Shown here: piece after piece, positions 9,556-18,677 of the stretch | How positions within the stretch are numbered: position 1 is the stretch's first letter | Layout of the letters: every line of letters starts with the position of its first letter | Assembly: GCF_023250475.1 (NCBI RefSeq) | Contig: NZ_JAHFAQ010000005.1 | Coordinates: 1 to 39,171, forward strand | Reading direction: 5' to 3' | Length of the DNA: 39,171 nucleotides | Origin: Sulfuricurvum sp. | GTDB taxonomy: Bacteria; Campylobacterota; Campylobacteria; Campylobacterales; Sulfurimonadaceae | The notes under the pieces: model-generated | Database searches by the model: none | Seen by the model: the letters and a program-made list of their open reading frames with translations, nothing else | What the model was told of the DNA's origin: nothing | Translations under genes and position numbers: made by a program

Positions 9556-12542
9556 TGTCACAAGCACGATGGTATGAATACGTAAAAAACAATCCGAAGA
9601 ACCTCCCGGGCATACTTCTTTGCGAGGATGCGAAAGAGGCCTCGGAGCTGAGCGACGTATCGACATTTTTGGAAATTCCCCATATCGTATTGCCCGATTT
9701 CCGTGCAACTTATTTGGACGATCTCCGCCCGTTCAGTGAAGAGTTGTTTGCCCTTTTTGCCGCGCTTCGTACCTATTACACGGCGGTTAAAAAACCGCTG
9801 ATTATTTCACCCCTCAAAACGCTTCTCTTTCCCCTCCCGAATGCCTCATTGCTTCAAAGCGAGACGATCGAGTTTGCGTCTCGAATCGATCTGAGTGCAT
9901 TCAAAGCAAAATTGCTCCATTGGGGGTACACCTTTGTCGACATGGTGGAGATGGAGGGGGAAGTTTCGCATCGGGGCGATATCCTCGATATCTACATCCC
10001 GAATCAAAGCAACCCGTACCGTATCAGCCTCTTTGACGATGAGGTCGAAGAGATTAGAGCTTTTGACGTCGAAACCCAGCGTACCGATAAAGAGGAACTG
10101 GTTTCCATCGAAGTCACCAGTGCATTTTTTTCCCTTGATGCGGAGCAGCATAAAGCGTTCGAAAAAGCGATAGCGCTAGCGCAGAGTGACAGTTTTGTTA
10201 AAGACATTGCCTCCCTTGGATTTTGGGTATTGGGAGCTGAGGGGATCGATCTGTGCGAGGGGAAAAAAGTCGTTCGCATCCGTGAGATGAAATCTACCCT
10301 TGACGAAGCGTACGGTCTCAATCAGAAGGTATTGCCGCGCGAACGGCTGGAAGCGGATATCCTCCCTGAATCGGAGCGGTACTCTCCTTTGGGGGGAGGC
10401 AATTTCGAGACACTCCGAAGCGTTCATAAAAACAAAAAATTCACCCTTATCGCCGCCAGCGACACACAGCTCAAAGCGGCAGGGATCTTTGAACTCAAAG
10501 GTATCACGGTAAAAACGTCGGGAATTGTCCTCAACCTTATCGGTCCGGATGAGATTATTCTCTCTTTGAATCGCCATGAGAAAAAACGCCGCCGCCGCCG
10601 TACCTCTATCCTCCTCGATGATTTGAAAGTGGGCGACTATGTCGTTCACGAAGAGTACGGAGTGGGGATTTTTGTCGGGATCGAGCAGGCGGAGATTCTG
10701 GGAGGGATTAAAGACCTCGTCGTCATCAAATACATGGGAGATGACAAGCTTCTCCTCCCCGTTGAAAACCTCGATGCGATTGATCGATACATCGCCTCAG
10801 GAAGCCTCCCTGTCCTTGATCGCTTGGGCAAGGGTAGTTTCGGCAAGCTCAAAGAATCGGTCAAAGCGCGATTGTTCGAGATCGCTTCGGAGATCGTAGG
10901 GATTGCGGCAAGCCGTGCGTTGATTAAATCCGCCGTCATCCGTGTTGATGCGGGTGAATTGCATCGTTTCCAAGCTGCGGCAGGATTTGATTATACTCCG
11001 GATCAGGCGAGTGCCATCGCTTCCATCGTCCGCGATCTCTCTTCGGGACAGATTATGGATCGGCTCCTCAGCGGAGATGTGGGATTCGGAAAAACCGAAG
11101 TAGCGATGAACGCTATTTTCACCGCCGCAAAGGGGGGATACCAATCGCTTCTCGTGGTTCCGACAACGTTGCTCAGTTCTCAGCACTTTCAATCGCTTAA
11201 AGCCCGTCTGGCTCCTTTCGGGCTTCGGGTGGCGAAGCTGGACCGTTTCGTGAGTACCAAAGAGAAAACGGCGACTCTTCGGGCATTAGAAGCGGGAGAA
11301 CTGGATTGTGTCGTCGGAACCCATGCGCTGTTTGGGGTGAACTGTGCGAAGCTCGGTATTGTGATTATCGATGAAGAACACAAATTCGGGGTGAAACAAA
11401 AAGAGAAACTCAAATCGCTCTATGAGAATGTTCATCTCCTCAGCATGAGTGCGACGCCGATTCCTCGAAGTCTCAATCAAGCCCTCAGCTCGATCAAAAC
11501 TATGTCGGAACTCCTCACTCCGCCGAGCGAGCGGCTTGGGGTACGGACATTTGTCAAAAACTACGATGAGAAACTGATCAAAGAGGTGATATTGCGCGAA
11601 CTTCGCCGCGGCGGACAGGTGTTTTACGTTCATAATTCGATCGACTCAATGATTATCAAATCGGGTGAGCTTAAAGCGATCCTTCCCGATCTGCGTATCC
11701 TCATTCTTCATTCTCAGATCAGTGCAACCCATACCGAGGAGGAGCTGGCGAAATTTGCCGACCGTCAGTACGACGTCCTTCTGGCTACCTCGATTATCGA
11801 ATCGGGGATCCATATGCCGACGGTGAATACGATGATTATCGACGGGGCGGATCGTTTCGGAATGGCCGATCTGCACCAGTTGCGCGGACGGGTCGGACGG
11901 GGACATACGGAAGGGTATGCCTATTTCATCGTCGATGATAAAGATCACCTTACCGAAGAGGCAAAAAAACGGCTTGTGGCATTGGAGTCGAACTCCTTTC
12001 TGGGAAGCGGATCGATGCTTGCCTATCACGATCTCGAAATCCGTGGCGGTGGAAATCTTGTCGGGGATGCCCAAAGCGGCCATATCAAAAATATCGGATA
12101 CGCTCTCTATCTGCGTATGCTCGAAGATGCGATCAAAATCCTCACCAATCAGACGACTGCGGTACGGGCAAAAGTCGATATTAAACTCACTGTCAGCGCC
12201 TTTATCAGCGATGAAGTTGTCAGCGAAGACCGTCTTCGTCTTGAACTCTACCGCCGTCTCAGCCAATGCGAAAGCCCGAGTGAGATTTATGAGATCGAAG
12301 AGGAGGTCGGGGATCGTTTCGGCAAGCTCGACACACCGACGAAACAGTTTTTTGAAATCATGGTCATTAAACTCCTAAGCATCGAGAAAAAGATTAAAAT
12401 GGTGAGCAACTACAATCAGAATATCACGATTGAGTTCACGAGCGGTGCCAAAGAGACGATGCAGAGCAAGAGCAAAGACGATGATGATCTTATCGGCACG
12501 GTATTGCACTATTTGCGTACGGCAAAGCCGAAGGGGGTATAA
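9555..12542 (+). CDS. mfd: Transcription-repair coupling factor
   Basis: CarD-like DLKVGDYVVHEEYGVGIFVGI; helicase motifs LLSGDVGFGKTEVAMNAIF, IIDEEHKFGVKQKE, MSATPIPRSL, QLRGRVGR. Confidence 0.96.
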   Translation: MSQARWYEYVKNNPKNLPGILLCEDAKEASELSDVSTFLEIPHIVLPDFRATYLDDLRPFSEELFALFAALRTYYTAVKKPLIISPLKTLLFPLPNASLLQSETIEFASRIDLSAFKAKLLHWGYTFVDMVEMEGEVSHRGDILDIYIPNQSNPYRISLFDDEVEEIRAFDVETQRTDKEELVSIEVTSAFFSLDAEQHKAFEKAIALAQSDSFVKDIASLGFWVLGAEGIDLCEGKKVVRIREMKSTLDEAYGLNQKVLPRERLEADILPESERYSPLGGGNFETLRSVHKNKKFTLIAASDTQLKAAGIFELKGITVKTSGIVLNLIGPDEIILSLNRHEKKRRRRRTSILLDDLKVGDYVVHEEYGVGIFVGIEQAEILGGIKDLVVIKYMGDDKLLLPVENLDAIDRYIASGSLPVLDRLGKGSFGKLKESVKARLFEIASEIVGIAASRALIKSAVIRVDAGELHRFQAAAGFDYTPDQASAIASIVRDLSSGQIMDRLLSGDVGFGKTEVAMNAIFTAAKGGYQSLLVVPTTLLSSQHFQSLKARLAPFGLRVAKLDRFVSTKEKTATLRALEAGELDCVVGTHALFGVNCAKLGIVIIDEEHKFGVKQKEKLKSLYENVHLLSMSATPIPRSLNQALSSIKTMSELLTPPSERLGVRTFVKNYDEKLIKEVILRELRRGGQVFYVHNSIDSMIIKSGELKAILPDLRILILHSQISATHTEEELAKFADRQYDVLLATSIIESGIHMPTVNTMIIDGADRFGMADLHQLRGRVGRGHTEGYAYFIVDDKDHLTEEAKKRLVALESNSFLGSGSMLAYHDLEIRGGGNLVGDAQSGHIKNIGYALYLRMLEDAIKILTNQTTAVRAKVDIKLTVSAFISDEVVSEDRLRLELYRRLSQCESPSEIYEIEEEVGDRFGKLDTPTKQFFEIMVIKLLSIEKKIKMVSNYNQNITIEFTSGAKETMQSKSKDDDDLIGTVLHYLRTAKPKGV

Positions 12543-13664
12543 ATGAGTTTCTGTTCTTATTATGATGCGCATGTCTGTCACTCCTGCCGATGGATTGATT
12601 ATCATTATGCCGAACAGCTGAAGCTGAAAAGTGATCATTTGCATGCTCTTCTCAACCGATATCAACCGCAAGAGTGGCTCAAACCCGCCACTTCTCCTCT
12701 GCGGGGATTTCGCAACAAAGCCAAAATGGTAGCGACCCCGACGCTGGAGGGTATAGTGCTCGGACTCTCTGAAGAGGTGAGTTTGATAGAGTGTCCGCTT
12801 TATGATATAAGCATGCAGAAAGTTTTGCACACGACCCAAGAGTGGCTTCGGGAATTAGGGGTCAAAGGGTATGACATACGGTTGCGAAAAGGGGAGCTGA
12901 AATACGTCCTCCTCACCCGCAGCAAATCGAACGGCTCTATGATGCTCCGTTTTGTCCTCCGATCTCATGGTATCATCGCCAGACTTGAGAACGGGTTGGA
13001 AGATCTGATGAAACGCGCACCGGAGGTGACAGTCGTCACCGTCAATATACAGCCCGTCCACATGGCGATTTTGGAAGGGGATGAGGAGATATTTTTGAGC
13101 GAACATCGCCGCCTTGAAGAGCGGTTCAACGGTATTCCCCTCTATATCCGCCCCAAAAGTTTTTTTCAAACCAATCCTGAAGTCGCTGAAAAACTTTATC
13201 ATACTGCGGCGGCATGGGTAGCTGAGATAAAGCCTGCACGCTTATGGGATCTATTTTGCGGAGTAGGGGGATTCGCTCTGCACTGCGCTACGGCGGAGCG
13301 TGAGATTGTGGGGATCGAGATCGAACCTGAAGCGATAGAGTGCGCCTGTGATTCGGCGGCACAGCTGGAGATGAAGAATATCCGTTTCGAGTCGCTGGAT
13401 GCCGCAAGTTTCGGAGCAAATTCAGGGGAAAAACCCGATGCGGTGATTGTCAATCCGCCGCGCCGCGGGTTGGGAGAACAACTGTGCAAATGGTTGGAAA
13501 AAGTCTCTCCGGAGCATCTGATCTATTCGAGCTGCAACGCGACGACACTGGCAAAAGATTTGGAACGTTTGAGTTCATATGAGATACGGAAGGTTCAGCT
13601 GTTTGATATGTTCCCGCACACGGAACATTATGAAGTGCTTGTTGAATTAATACGAAAGAGTTAA
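12543..13664 (+). CDS. rlmC: 23S rRNA (uracil-747-C5)-methyltransferase RlmC-like
   Basis: MSFCSYYDAHVCHSCRWIDY (N-terminal Fe-S cysteines), GFRNKAKMV, WDLFCGVGGFALHCA, VNPPRRGLGEQL, LIYSSCNATTLAKDL, QLFDMFPHTEHYEVL; resembles remembered E. coli RumB/RlmC over the full length. Confidence 0.88.
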   Translation: MSFCSYYDAHVCHSCRWIDYHYAEQLKLKSDHLHALLNRYQPQEWLKPATSPLRGFRNKAKMVATPTLEGIVLGLSEEVSLIECPLYDISMQKVLHTTQEWLRELGVKGYDIRLRKGELKYVLLTRSKSNGSMMLRFVLRSHGIIARLENGLEDLMKRAPEVTVVTVNIQPVHMAILEGDEEIFLSEHRRLEERFNGIPLYIRPKSFFQTNPEVAEKLYHTAAAWVAEIKPARLWDLFCGVGGFALHCATAEREIVGIEIEPEAIECACDSAAQLEMKNIRFESLDAASFGANSGEKPDAVIVNPPRRGLGEQLCKWLEKVSPEHLIYSSCNATTLAKDLERLSSYEIRKVQLFDMFPHTEHYEVLVELIRKS

Positions 13665-13669
13665 AGGCT

Positions 13670-14173
13670 TTAATATAAGCGGCCGCATTTATCGAGGTAA
13701 GTGAGGTAGAGACGCACCTCAAATTCGAGCTGATGGTATTGCGGCTCGATGTGGGTACAAAGTTTGTAAAACGCTTTATTATGTTCTTTTTCTTTCAGAT
13801 GGGCGAGCTCATGGGTGACGATCATCCGCAAAAACGGTTCGGGGACTTTTTTGAAAAAGTGGGAAATGCGAATCTCGTTTTTAGCTTTGAGCTTCCCCCC
13901 CTGCACCCGAGAGACGAAAGTATGCGTTCCCAGTGCGGAGTGCATATCTCGGATTTTTGTATCATAGAGCACCTTCGAGATAACGCCGGAACTGCGAAAA
14001 TGGGTATTTTTAATCTCCATGACATAATCGTAGAGATTTTTATCCGTCGTACAGGTATGGAGGGAAGGATATTTGTGTAAAAGACGCTCACCCAGCGTGC
14101 CGGCATCGATCAGGTTCTGCACCTGAGTCCGTATCTCTTGGCTGTAATGGGTTAAATATTTAAGTGATTGCAT
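13670..14173 (-). CDS. YgjP-like zinc metalloprotease/hydrolase (DUF45)
   Basis: VTHELAHLKEKEHNKAFYKL (HELAH) with downstream PQYHQLE. ATG at 14173 chosen; the ORF-track start at 14179 is TTG. Confidence 0.8.
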   Translation of the reverse strand: MQSLKYLTHYSQEIRTQVQNLIDAGTLGERLLHKYPSLHTCTTDKNLYDYVMEIKNTHFRSSGVISKVLYDTKIRDMHSALGTHTFVSRVQGGKLKAKNEIRISHFFKKVPEPFLRMIVTHELAHLKEKEHNKAFYKLCTHIEPQYHQLEFEVRLYLTYLDKCGRLY

Positions 14174-14217
14174 ACGCAATTGTAGTATAGTTACACAACA
14201 TAATGCAAAGGTTCGGG

Positions 14218-14799
14218 ATGGAACATCAAAAGATCGACGAGCTTGTAGCTCGGATCAAAGCACTCGAATCGGAGTTGGAAGCGGAACTGCATCAAGAGTA
14301 TGAGCGCTTTACCTGCGAAATAACAAAAAAGCGCGAAGAGATTCTAGCCTCGTATCGACACGATCGGCAGGGACTTTTTCGCTATTTAGCGACGACACCG
14401 ATTTTACATCTGCTGAGTGTTCCGGTGATCTGGTCGGTTTTGATTCCTGCTTTTATTTTAGATGCTTTTGTAACGTTCTATCAATGGATTTGTTTTCCGA
14501 TTTACAAGATTGCCAAGGTCAAGCGGAAGGATTATATCCTAGTGGATCGTCATCGGCTGGCGTATCTCAATATTATCGAAAAAATCAATTGCCTTTATTG
14601 CAGTTATTTTGGCGGTTTGATGGGTTATGTTACCGAGATTGCCGCCCGTACCGAGCAATACTGGTGCCCGATCCGCCACGCATCGCGGGTAAAATCGATC
14701 CATTCTCGGTATCAAAGGTTTTTTGAATACGGCGACAGCGGTAATTACCGGCAAGGGATAGAGTCATTGAGAAAGGAACTCATGGAGGAGAAAGAGTGA
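14218..14799 (+). CDS. Conserved membrane protein of unknown function with Cys motifs
   Basis: Coiled-coil N-terminus, hydrophobic stretch LLSVPVIWSVLIPAFILDAFVTFYQWICFPIY, then INCLYCSYFGGL and ARTEQYWCPIRHA. Start at 14218 favoured by AAAGG at 14207-14211; alternative ATG at 14203. Confidence 0.7.
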   Translation: MEHQKIDELVARIKALESELEAELHQEYERFTCEITKKREEILASYRHDRQGLFRYLATTPILHLLSVPVIWSVLIPAFILDAFVTFYQWICFPIYKIAKVKRKDYILVDRHRLAYLNIIEKINCLYCSYFGGLMGYVTEIAARTEQYWCPIRHASRVKSIHSRYQRFFEYGDSGNYRQGIESLRKELMEEKE

Positions 14800-15605
14800 A
14801 AATAGCATTTATCGGAGACATCGTCGGTCGTCCGGGACGGATGATGATTAAAGAGCACCTTATGAAGCTTCGGCGTGAGCATGGGATCGATTTTGTAATC
14901 GCCAATTATGAAAATGCCTCTCACGGTTTCGGGGTGACGATGAAAAATGCCAAAGAGTTGTTCGGGATGGGGATCGACGTGATGAGCGGCGGGAACCATA
15001 CATGGGATAAAAAGGAGATCGAACCGCTCTTGGAGAGTTTGCCGATTTTGCGTCCTCACAATTATCCTGAGGGTGTCAAAGGGACAGGGTGCCGTATTTT
15101 CGATGTTGCGGGGGAAAAGCTCGCGGTATTGAACATAATGGGGCATTACGGGATGCCGTATGTCGATAATGCGTTTCGATGCGCCCGTGATACGGTTGCG
15201 AAGCTTAGAAACGACGGAGTCAACCATATCTTCCTCGATTTTCACGCCGAAGCGTCCAGCGAAAAACGTGCGATGATGATGTTGCTTCAGGGAGAGGTAA
15301 GCGGACTGATCGGAACGCACACCCACGTGGGGAGCGATGATTTCCAGATTGCCAAAGGGACGGCATATATGACCGACATCGGCCTTTCGGGCTGCCGCGA
15401 TAATGTGATTGGGATGGATTCGAGAGTTCCGCTGGAGCGGTTTATTACGGGGGTATCGGGACGATTCGAAGTTCCCGAGAAATGCCGCAAGATTCTTCAA
15501 ATCGCTATCATGAATCTCGAAGAGGGAAAATGCACCGAAGCATTTAAACTTAAAATCTTCGATGACGGACGGGTGTTCCGCACCGATGCGTGGGTAGAGG
15601 GATAA
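14796..15605 (+). CDS. YmdB-family metallophosphoesterase
   Basis: MKIAFIGDIVGRPGRMMIKEHL...NYENASHGFGVT...DVMSGGNHTWDKKEI...LDFHAEASSEKRA...GTHTHVGSDD. Confidence 0.9.
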   Translation: MKIAFIGDIVGRPGRMMIKEHLMKLRREHGIDFVIANYENASHGFGVTMKNAKELFGMGIDVMSGGNHTWDKKEIEPLLESLPILRPHNYPEGVKGTGCRIFDVAGEKLAVLNIMGHYGMPYVDNAFRCARDTVAKLRNDGVNHIFLDFHAEASSEKRAMMMLLQGEVSGLIGTHTHVGSDDFQIAKGTAYMTDIGLSGCRDNVIGMDSRVPLERFITGVSGRFEVPEKCRKILQIAIMNLEEGKCTEAFKLKIFDDGRVFRTDAWVEG

Positions 15606-16259
15606 ATGGAACTCTCTGATTCTTGGGAGCTTTTTAGCGCACTTGAAAAACTGAAACTGTTAGAGAACTCTCCGCCGTTATGGTGGCCCGCGTACGGCAA
15701 TTTTGAGGTGGTCGTTGGGGCGGTGCTGACCCAAAATACCCAATGGAGCCGTGTCGAAATCTCTCTCGAAAATCTTCGCAGCCATGAACTGCTCGATCCC
15801 GCCGTCCTCTCCCAATGTCACAACGAGAGCCTGATGGAATTGATCCGTCCGAGCGGTTTGTTCAAAGCCAAAGCATCGAATCTGATCCGTTTGTCCCATA
15901 ATATGATCGAGAAATTCGGCGATTTCGAGACCTTTTCCCTCTCTGTCGAGCGTGATTGGCTATTGTCTCAAAAAGGGATTGGTCCCGAGACGGTGGATAG
16001 CATCCTCTGCTATGCCTGCGCCCATCCTGCGATGGTTGTGGATAGCTACACGGCACGATTGCTCAATGCATTCGGGTATGAGTTTGAGAGTTACGATGAG
16101 CTTCAGGAATGGTGCGAAGCGGGGATACGCGGCTATTTCGATACCGTTCAACTCCCTGCCGCATTTGCGCGGTTTCATGGGATGATTGTGGAGTATGTGA
16201 AGCGCAATTCTAAGGGAAAAGTGGTAAGCAAGGAACAATTGCTCATTCAAAAATATTAA
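15606..16259 (+). CDS. EndoIII-superfamily (HhH-GPD) glycosylase, MagIII-like
   Basis: VVVGAVLTQNTQWSRVEISLENL, HhH region LLSQKGIGPETVDSILCYA, catalytic-type VVDSYTARLL; lacks the C-terminal four-Cys Fe-S loop. Confidence 0.82.
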   Translation: MELSDSWELFSALEKLKLLENSPPLWWPAYGNFEVVVGAVLTQNTQWSRVEISLENLRSHELLDPAVLSQCHNESLMELIRPSGLFKAKASNLIRLSHNMIEKFGDFETFSLSVERDWLLSQKGIGPETVDSILCYACAHPAMVVDSYTARLLNAFGYEFESYDELQEWCEAGIRGYFDTVQLPAAFARFHGMIVEYVKRNSKGKVVSKEQLLIQKY

Positions 16260-16447
16260 AAAACCTCTTTAACCCGTCCCACTTCCCCGCTCATAAGCCG
16301 TACTTTGATCCCGTGGGGATGATTCGGCGATTTGGTAAGGATGTCACGGACAACCCCCTCTGTGAGTCTTCCCGTCAATTGATCCTCTTTGAGGACGATA
16401 CTCACCCGTTTGCCCGACATGATATTTTTTCGTTCTTTGCCGTTCAT
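16256..16447 (-). CDS. YwbE-like small protein
   Basis: MNGKERKNIMSGKRVSIVLKEDQLTGRLTEGVVRDILTKSPNHPHGIKVRLMSGEVGRVKEVF; ATG at 16447 chosen inside the longer ORF. Confidence 0.85.
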   Translation of the reverse strand: MNGKERKNIMSGKRVSIVLKEDQLTGRLTEGVVRDILTKSPNHPHGIKVRLMSGEVGRVKEVF

Positions 16448-16458
16448 TTGTATCCCTT

Positions 16459-17091
16459 TTAGTTGAGTAGTGTTAGTAATTCTTCGAGTGTTTTGATCCG
16501 ATGCTTCGCCGCACTGAAATCGTGCTTTTCGGTAAAGCGGTTGTGGACAATGACGCAATCGATCCCCGCACTTACCGCCGAGCGCAGTCCCCGCTCCGAA
16601 TCCTCGACGATGATTGTCTCGTGTTTCTCTCCTCCCAGACGTTCCAATCCCAGCAGGTAGGGATCGGGGTAGGGCTTGGCACGGGGGTATTCTCCGCTGC
16701 AGAGGACGAAGTCCATATAATCAACGATTCCCCGTGAGGCATGAATGAGTTCAAAATCACAGCGAAGCGCCGAGGTGACGATCCCCATGCGATAGCGGGG
16801 TGAGAGTTCGGCAAGCACCTCTTTGACTCCCGGTATAGCAATCTCTTCACTGCGGAGGTAGTGCTGATAGAGTTCGTTTCGGCGTGTGCGCCATTTGTCG
16901 GTCTCAGATATCGGCACCCCCGATTCTTCGGCAATCAAAAAGGCACTCTCTCCCGCGATCATAATGTCGCGATAGCGATCCTCGCTCAGATGAAATCCCA
17001 TCGTCTGTAAAATCTCGGCGCTGGCGGTGAAATACCAGTGCTCGGTATCGACGAGGACGCCGTCATTGTCAAAAAGGATCTGTTTTCTCAT
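16459..17091 (-). CDS. HAD-superfamily hydrolase (phosphatase/phosphoglucomutase-like)
   Basis: LFDNDGVLVDTEHWYF, MGIVTSALR, RAKPYPDPYLLGLERLG, IIVEDSERGLRSAVSAGI. Confidence 0.9.
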   Translation of the reverse strand: MRKQILFDNDGVLVDTEHWYFTASAEILQTMGFHLSEDRYRDIMIAGESAFLIAEESGVPISETDKWRTRRNELYQHYLRSEEIAIPGVKEVLAELSPRYRMGIVTSALRCDFELIHASRGIVDYMDFVLCSGEYPRAKPYPDPYLLGLERLGGEKHETIIVEDSERGLRSAVSAGIDCVIVHNRFTEKHDFSAAKHRIKTLEELLTLLN

Positions 17092-17175
17092 AGTGCAATG
17101 ATATCCAATGATAAATATAATGTGAACAGTAAACGGGTTATAATTCCGTATCTATTTAAAAATTTAGGAGAAAAT

Positions 17176-17307
17176 ATGATCCGTTTGGTACTGGCAGGTA
17201 TGATAGCAATTTTGATGTTGAGCGGTTGCACCGTCAAAGAGTTCAGTGACGGTGTGGGCGACGGGATCAATGATGTTAAGCGTGTTGTTAAGGGAACCAA
17301 TAACTAA
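17176..17307 (+). CDS. Small lipoprotein (43 aa), entericidin-like
   Basis: MIRLVLAGMIAILMLSGCTVKEFSDGVGDGINDVKRVVKGTNN; lipobox LSGC, AGGAG RBS (17166-17170), TATAAT at 17139-17144. Confidence 0.7.
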   Translation: MIRLVLAGMIAILMLSGCTVKEFSDGVGDGINDVKRVVKGTNN

Positions 17308-17308
17308 G

Positions 17309-17672
17309 TTAGCACGCTAATACTTCGATAATGTCTGTCCCTTTCGGGACAAGACAGAGAAAGCTGTACGTGTCGTCTCCGAGGGTCTCATAACTGTGAG
17401 GGACACCTGCGGGGATGAGCAGCACGTCTCCCTCTCCCGCTTCTATCGTTTTATCTCCGATCACAACACGTGCTCGTCCGCTGAGGACATATTGTTCATG
17501 TTCAACCGTATTGGTGTGCAGAGGCATATGGCCTCCTGCTGCAATGAATGGTAAAGTTGCGCATGGCAAAATTTGGGGATTCATCCGGGGATAGAAGCAT
17601 TTTCATAGCCACGCCTTTGCCCGCTTTTTGGGAAGTCGCTTCGATGGTGTCGATTGATTTGTGCAGAAACAT
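17309..17672 (-). pseudogene. Cupin-domain protein, apparently frameshifted
   Basis: ATG 17672 frame: MFLHKSIDTIEATSQKAGKGVAMKMLLSPDESPNFAMRNFTI; next frame continues AAGGHMPLHTNTVEHEQYVLSGRARVVIGDKTIEAGEGDVLLIPAGVPHSYETLGDDTYSFLCLVPKGTDIIEVLAC to 17309. Junction is tandem AATGAATG (17543-17550). Confidence 0.8.
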
Positions 17673-17728
17673 AACAGTACCTCGTCGTGGTAAATTACGA
17701 AAGGGTAGCATAGGGTAGTTGAAAATTT

Positions 17729-18382
17729 CTAACGGAGATAGCGTAAAAGCTGCCCTTTAAAGGGGAGGGTAAGATAGTGGGTATCAAGGGGTTTGCTTTG
17801 GGTATGGGAAAAATCGAGGCTCACCATCTTTTTGCTAAAGTTGGCGTGGTTGCCGCGACCCGGATCGACAATGATCACTTCGCATTTTTGTGAAGTATGA
17901 CGATCGATAAAGCCCGCCAGAAGGTTGATATGGTCTCTCTCATAGAGAAGATCGCTTCCGATTATAAGATCGAATTCGCCCAGCGTATCGTCTAAGTCTC
18001 CCCACCCCGCACGGGTAAAGGGGATGTGCTGATCGTTATTGATTCGGACGTTTTCATCCATAAAACGCTCCGCTTCGGGATGATAATCGGTGGCGGTGAT
18101 ATCGGCGGAGCGATGGTTGAGGACGAGACTGGCCAATCCGATACCGCATCCAACCTCTAAAATCCGCTTTCCCGCAATATCAAAATCGCTCATGAGGTGG
18201 GCAAGAATTTTGCTTGAATCCCAGATAACTCCAAACATCGGCCATGAAGCGGAGGAGATACCGAGTTTTTCTGCCATACCGTCAGTGTCAAAGTATTGTT
18301 GCGTATCTCTAAGGGTTCGGATGTGGATGTCAGCGTTGATAAATTCGAAGGTCTGGTAGCGAAATCGTAAGGTGGAGGGCAT
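17729..18382 (-). CDS. Class I SAM-dependent methyltransferase
   Basis: WDSSKILAHLMSDFDIAGKRILEVGCGIGLASLVLNHRSADITATDYHPEA; FDLIIGSDLLYERDH; VIIVDPGRGN. Confidence 0.85.
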   Translation of the reverse strand: MPSTLRFRYQTFEFINADIHIRTLRDTQQYFDTDGMAEKLGISSASWPMFGVIWDSSKILAHLMSDFDIAGKRILEVGCGIGLASLVLNHRSADITATDYHPEAERFMDENVRINNDQHIPFTRAGWGDLDDTLGEFDLIIGSDLLYERDHINLLAGFIDRHTSQKCEVIIVDPGRGNHANFSKKMVSLDFSHTQSKPLDTHYLTLPFKGQLLRYLR

Positions 18383-18395
18383 AACTACCTTGCGC

Positions 18396-18581
18396 TTACG
18401 CGCGAAGGTTTAACCATGAGGGGGGATTGTCGAAACTGAGTTCACTTTCGTGCCAGTCAGTTTTTTCACTGTTGCGGGCATGAAGTTGTCCGCCGATAAG
18501 GGTGTATTGCAACCCTGTAACGTTACTGGTAAGCTTTTTACCCTCTTTTAATGCGTTTAAAACGGCTTCTTTGCTTTCCAT
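18396..18581 (-). CDS. Small conserved-looking protein (61 aa), unknown function
   Basis: MESKEAVLNALKEGKKLTSNVTGLQYTLIGGQLHARNSEKTDWHESELSFDNPPSWLNLRA; start at 18581 after AGGACCACT. Confidence 0.6.
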   Translation of the reverse strand: MESKEAVLNALKEGKKLTSNVTGLQYTLIGGQLHARNSEKTDWHESELSFDNPPSWLNLRA

Positions 18582-18648
18582 AGTGGTCCTTTTAAATCGG
18601 CTTGGAAAAACACCCAATAGTGTCTTAGTAAAATGATTTAGGGAGGAA

Positions 18649-18668
18649 CGGGCAGAGAAATCTGCCCG
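18649..18668 (-). terminator. Hairpin downstream of the cold-shock gene
   Basis: CGGGCAGA(18649-18656)/GAAA/TCTGCCCG(18661-18668), perfect 8-bp stem 9 nt after the cspA-like stop on the minus strand. Weak T-tract. Confidence 0.6.
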
Positions 18669-18677
18669 AGGGGAGAG

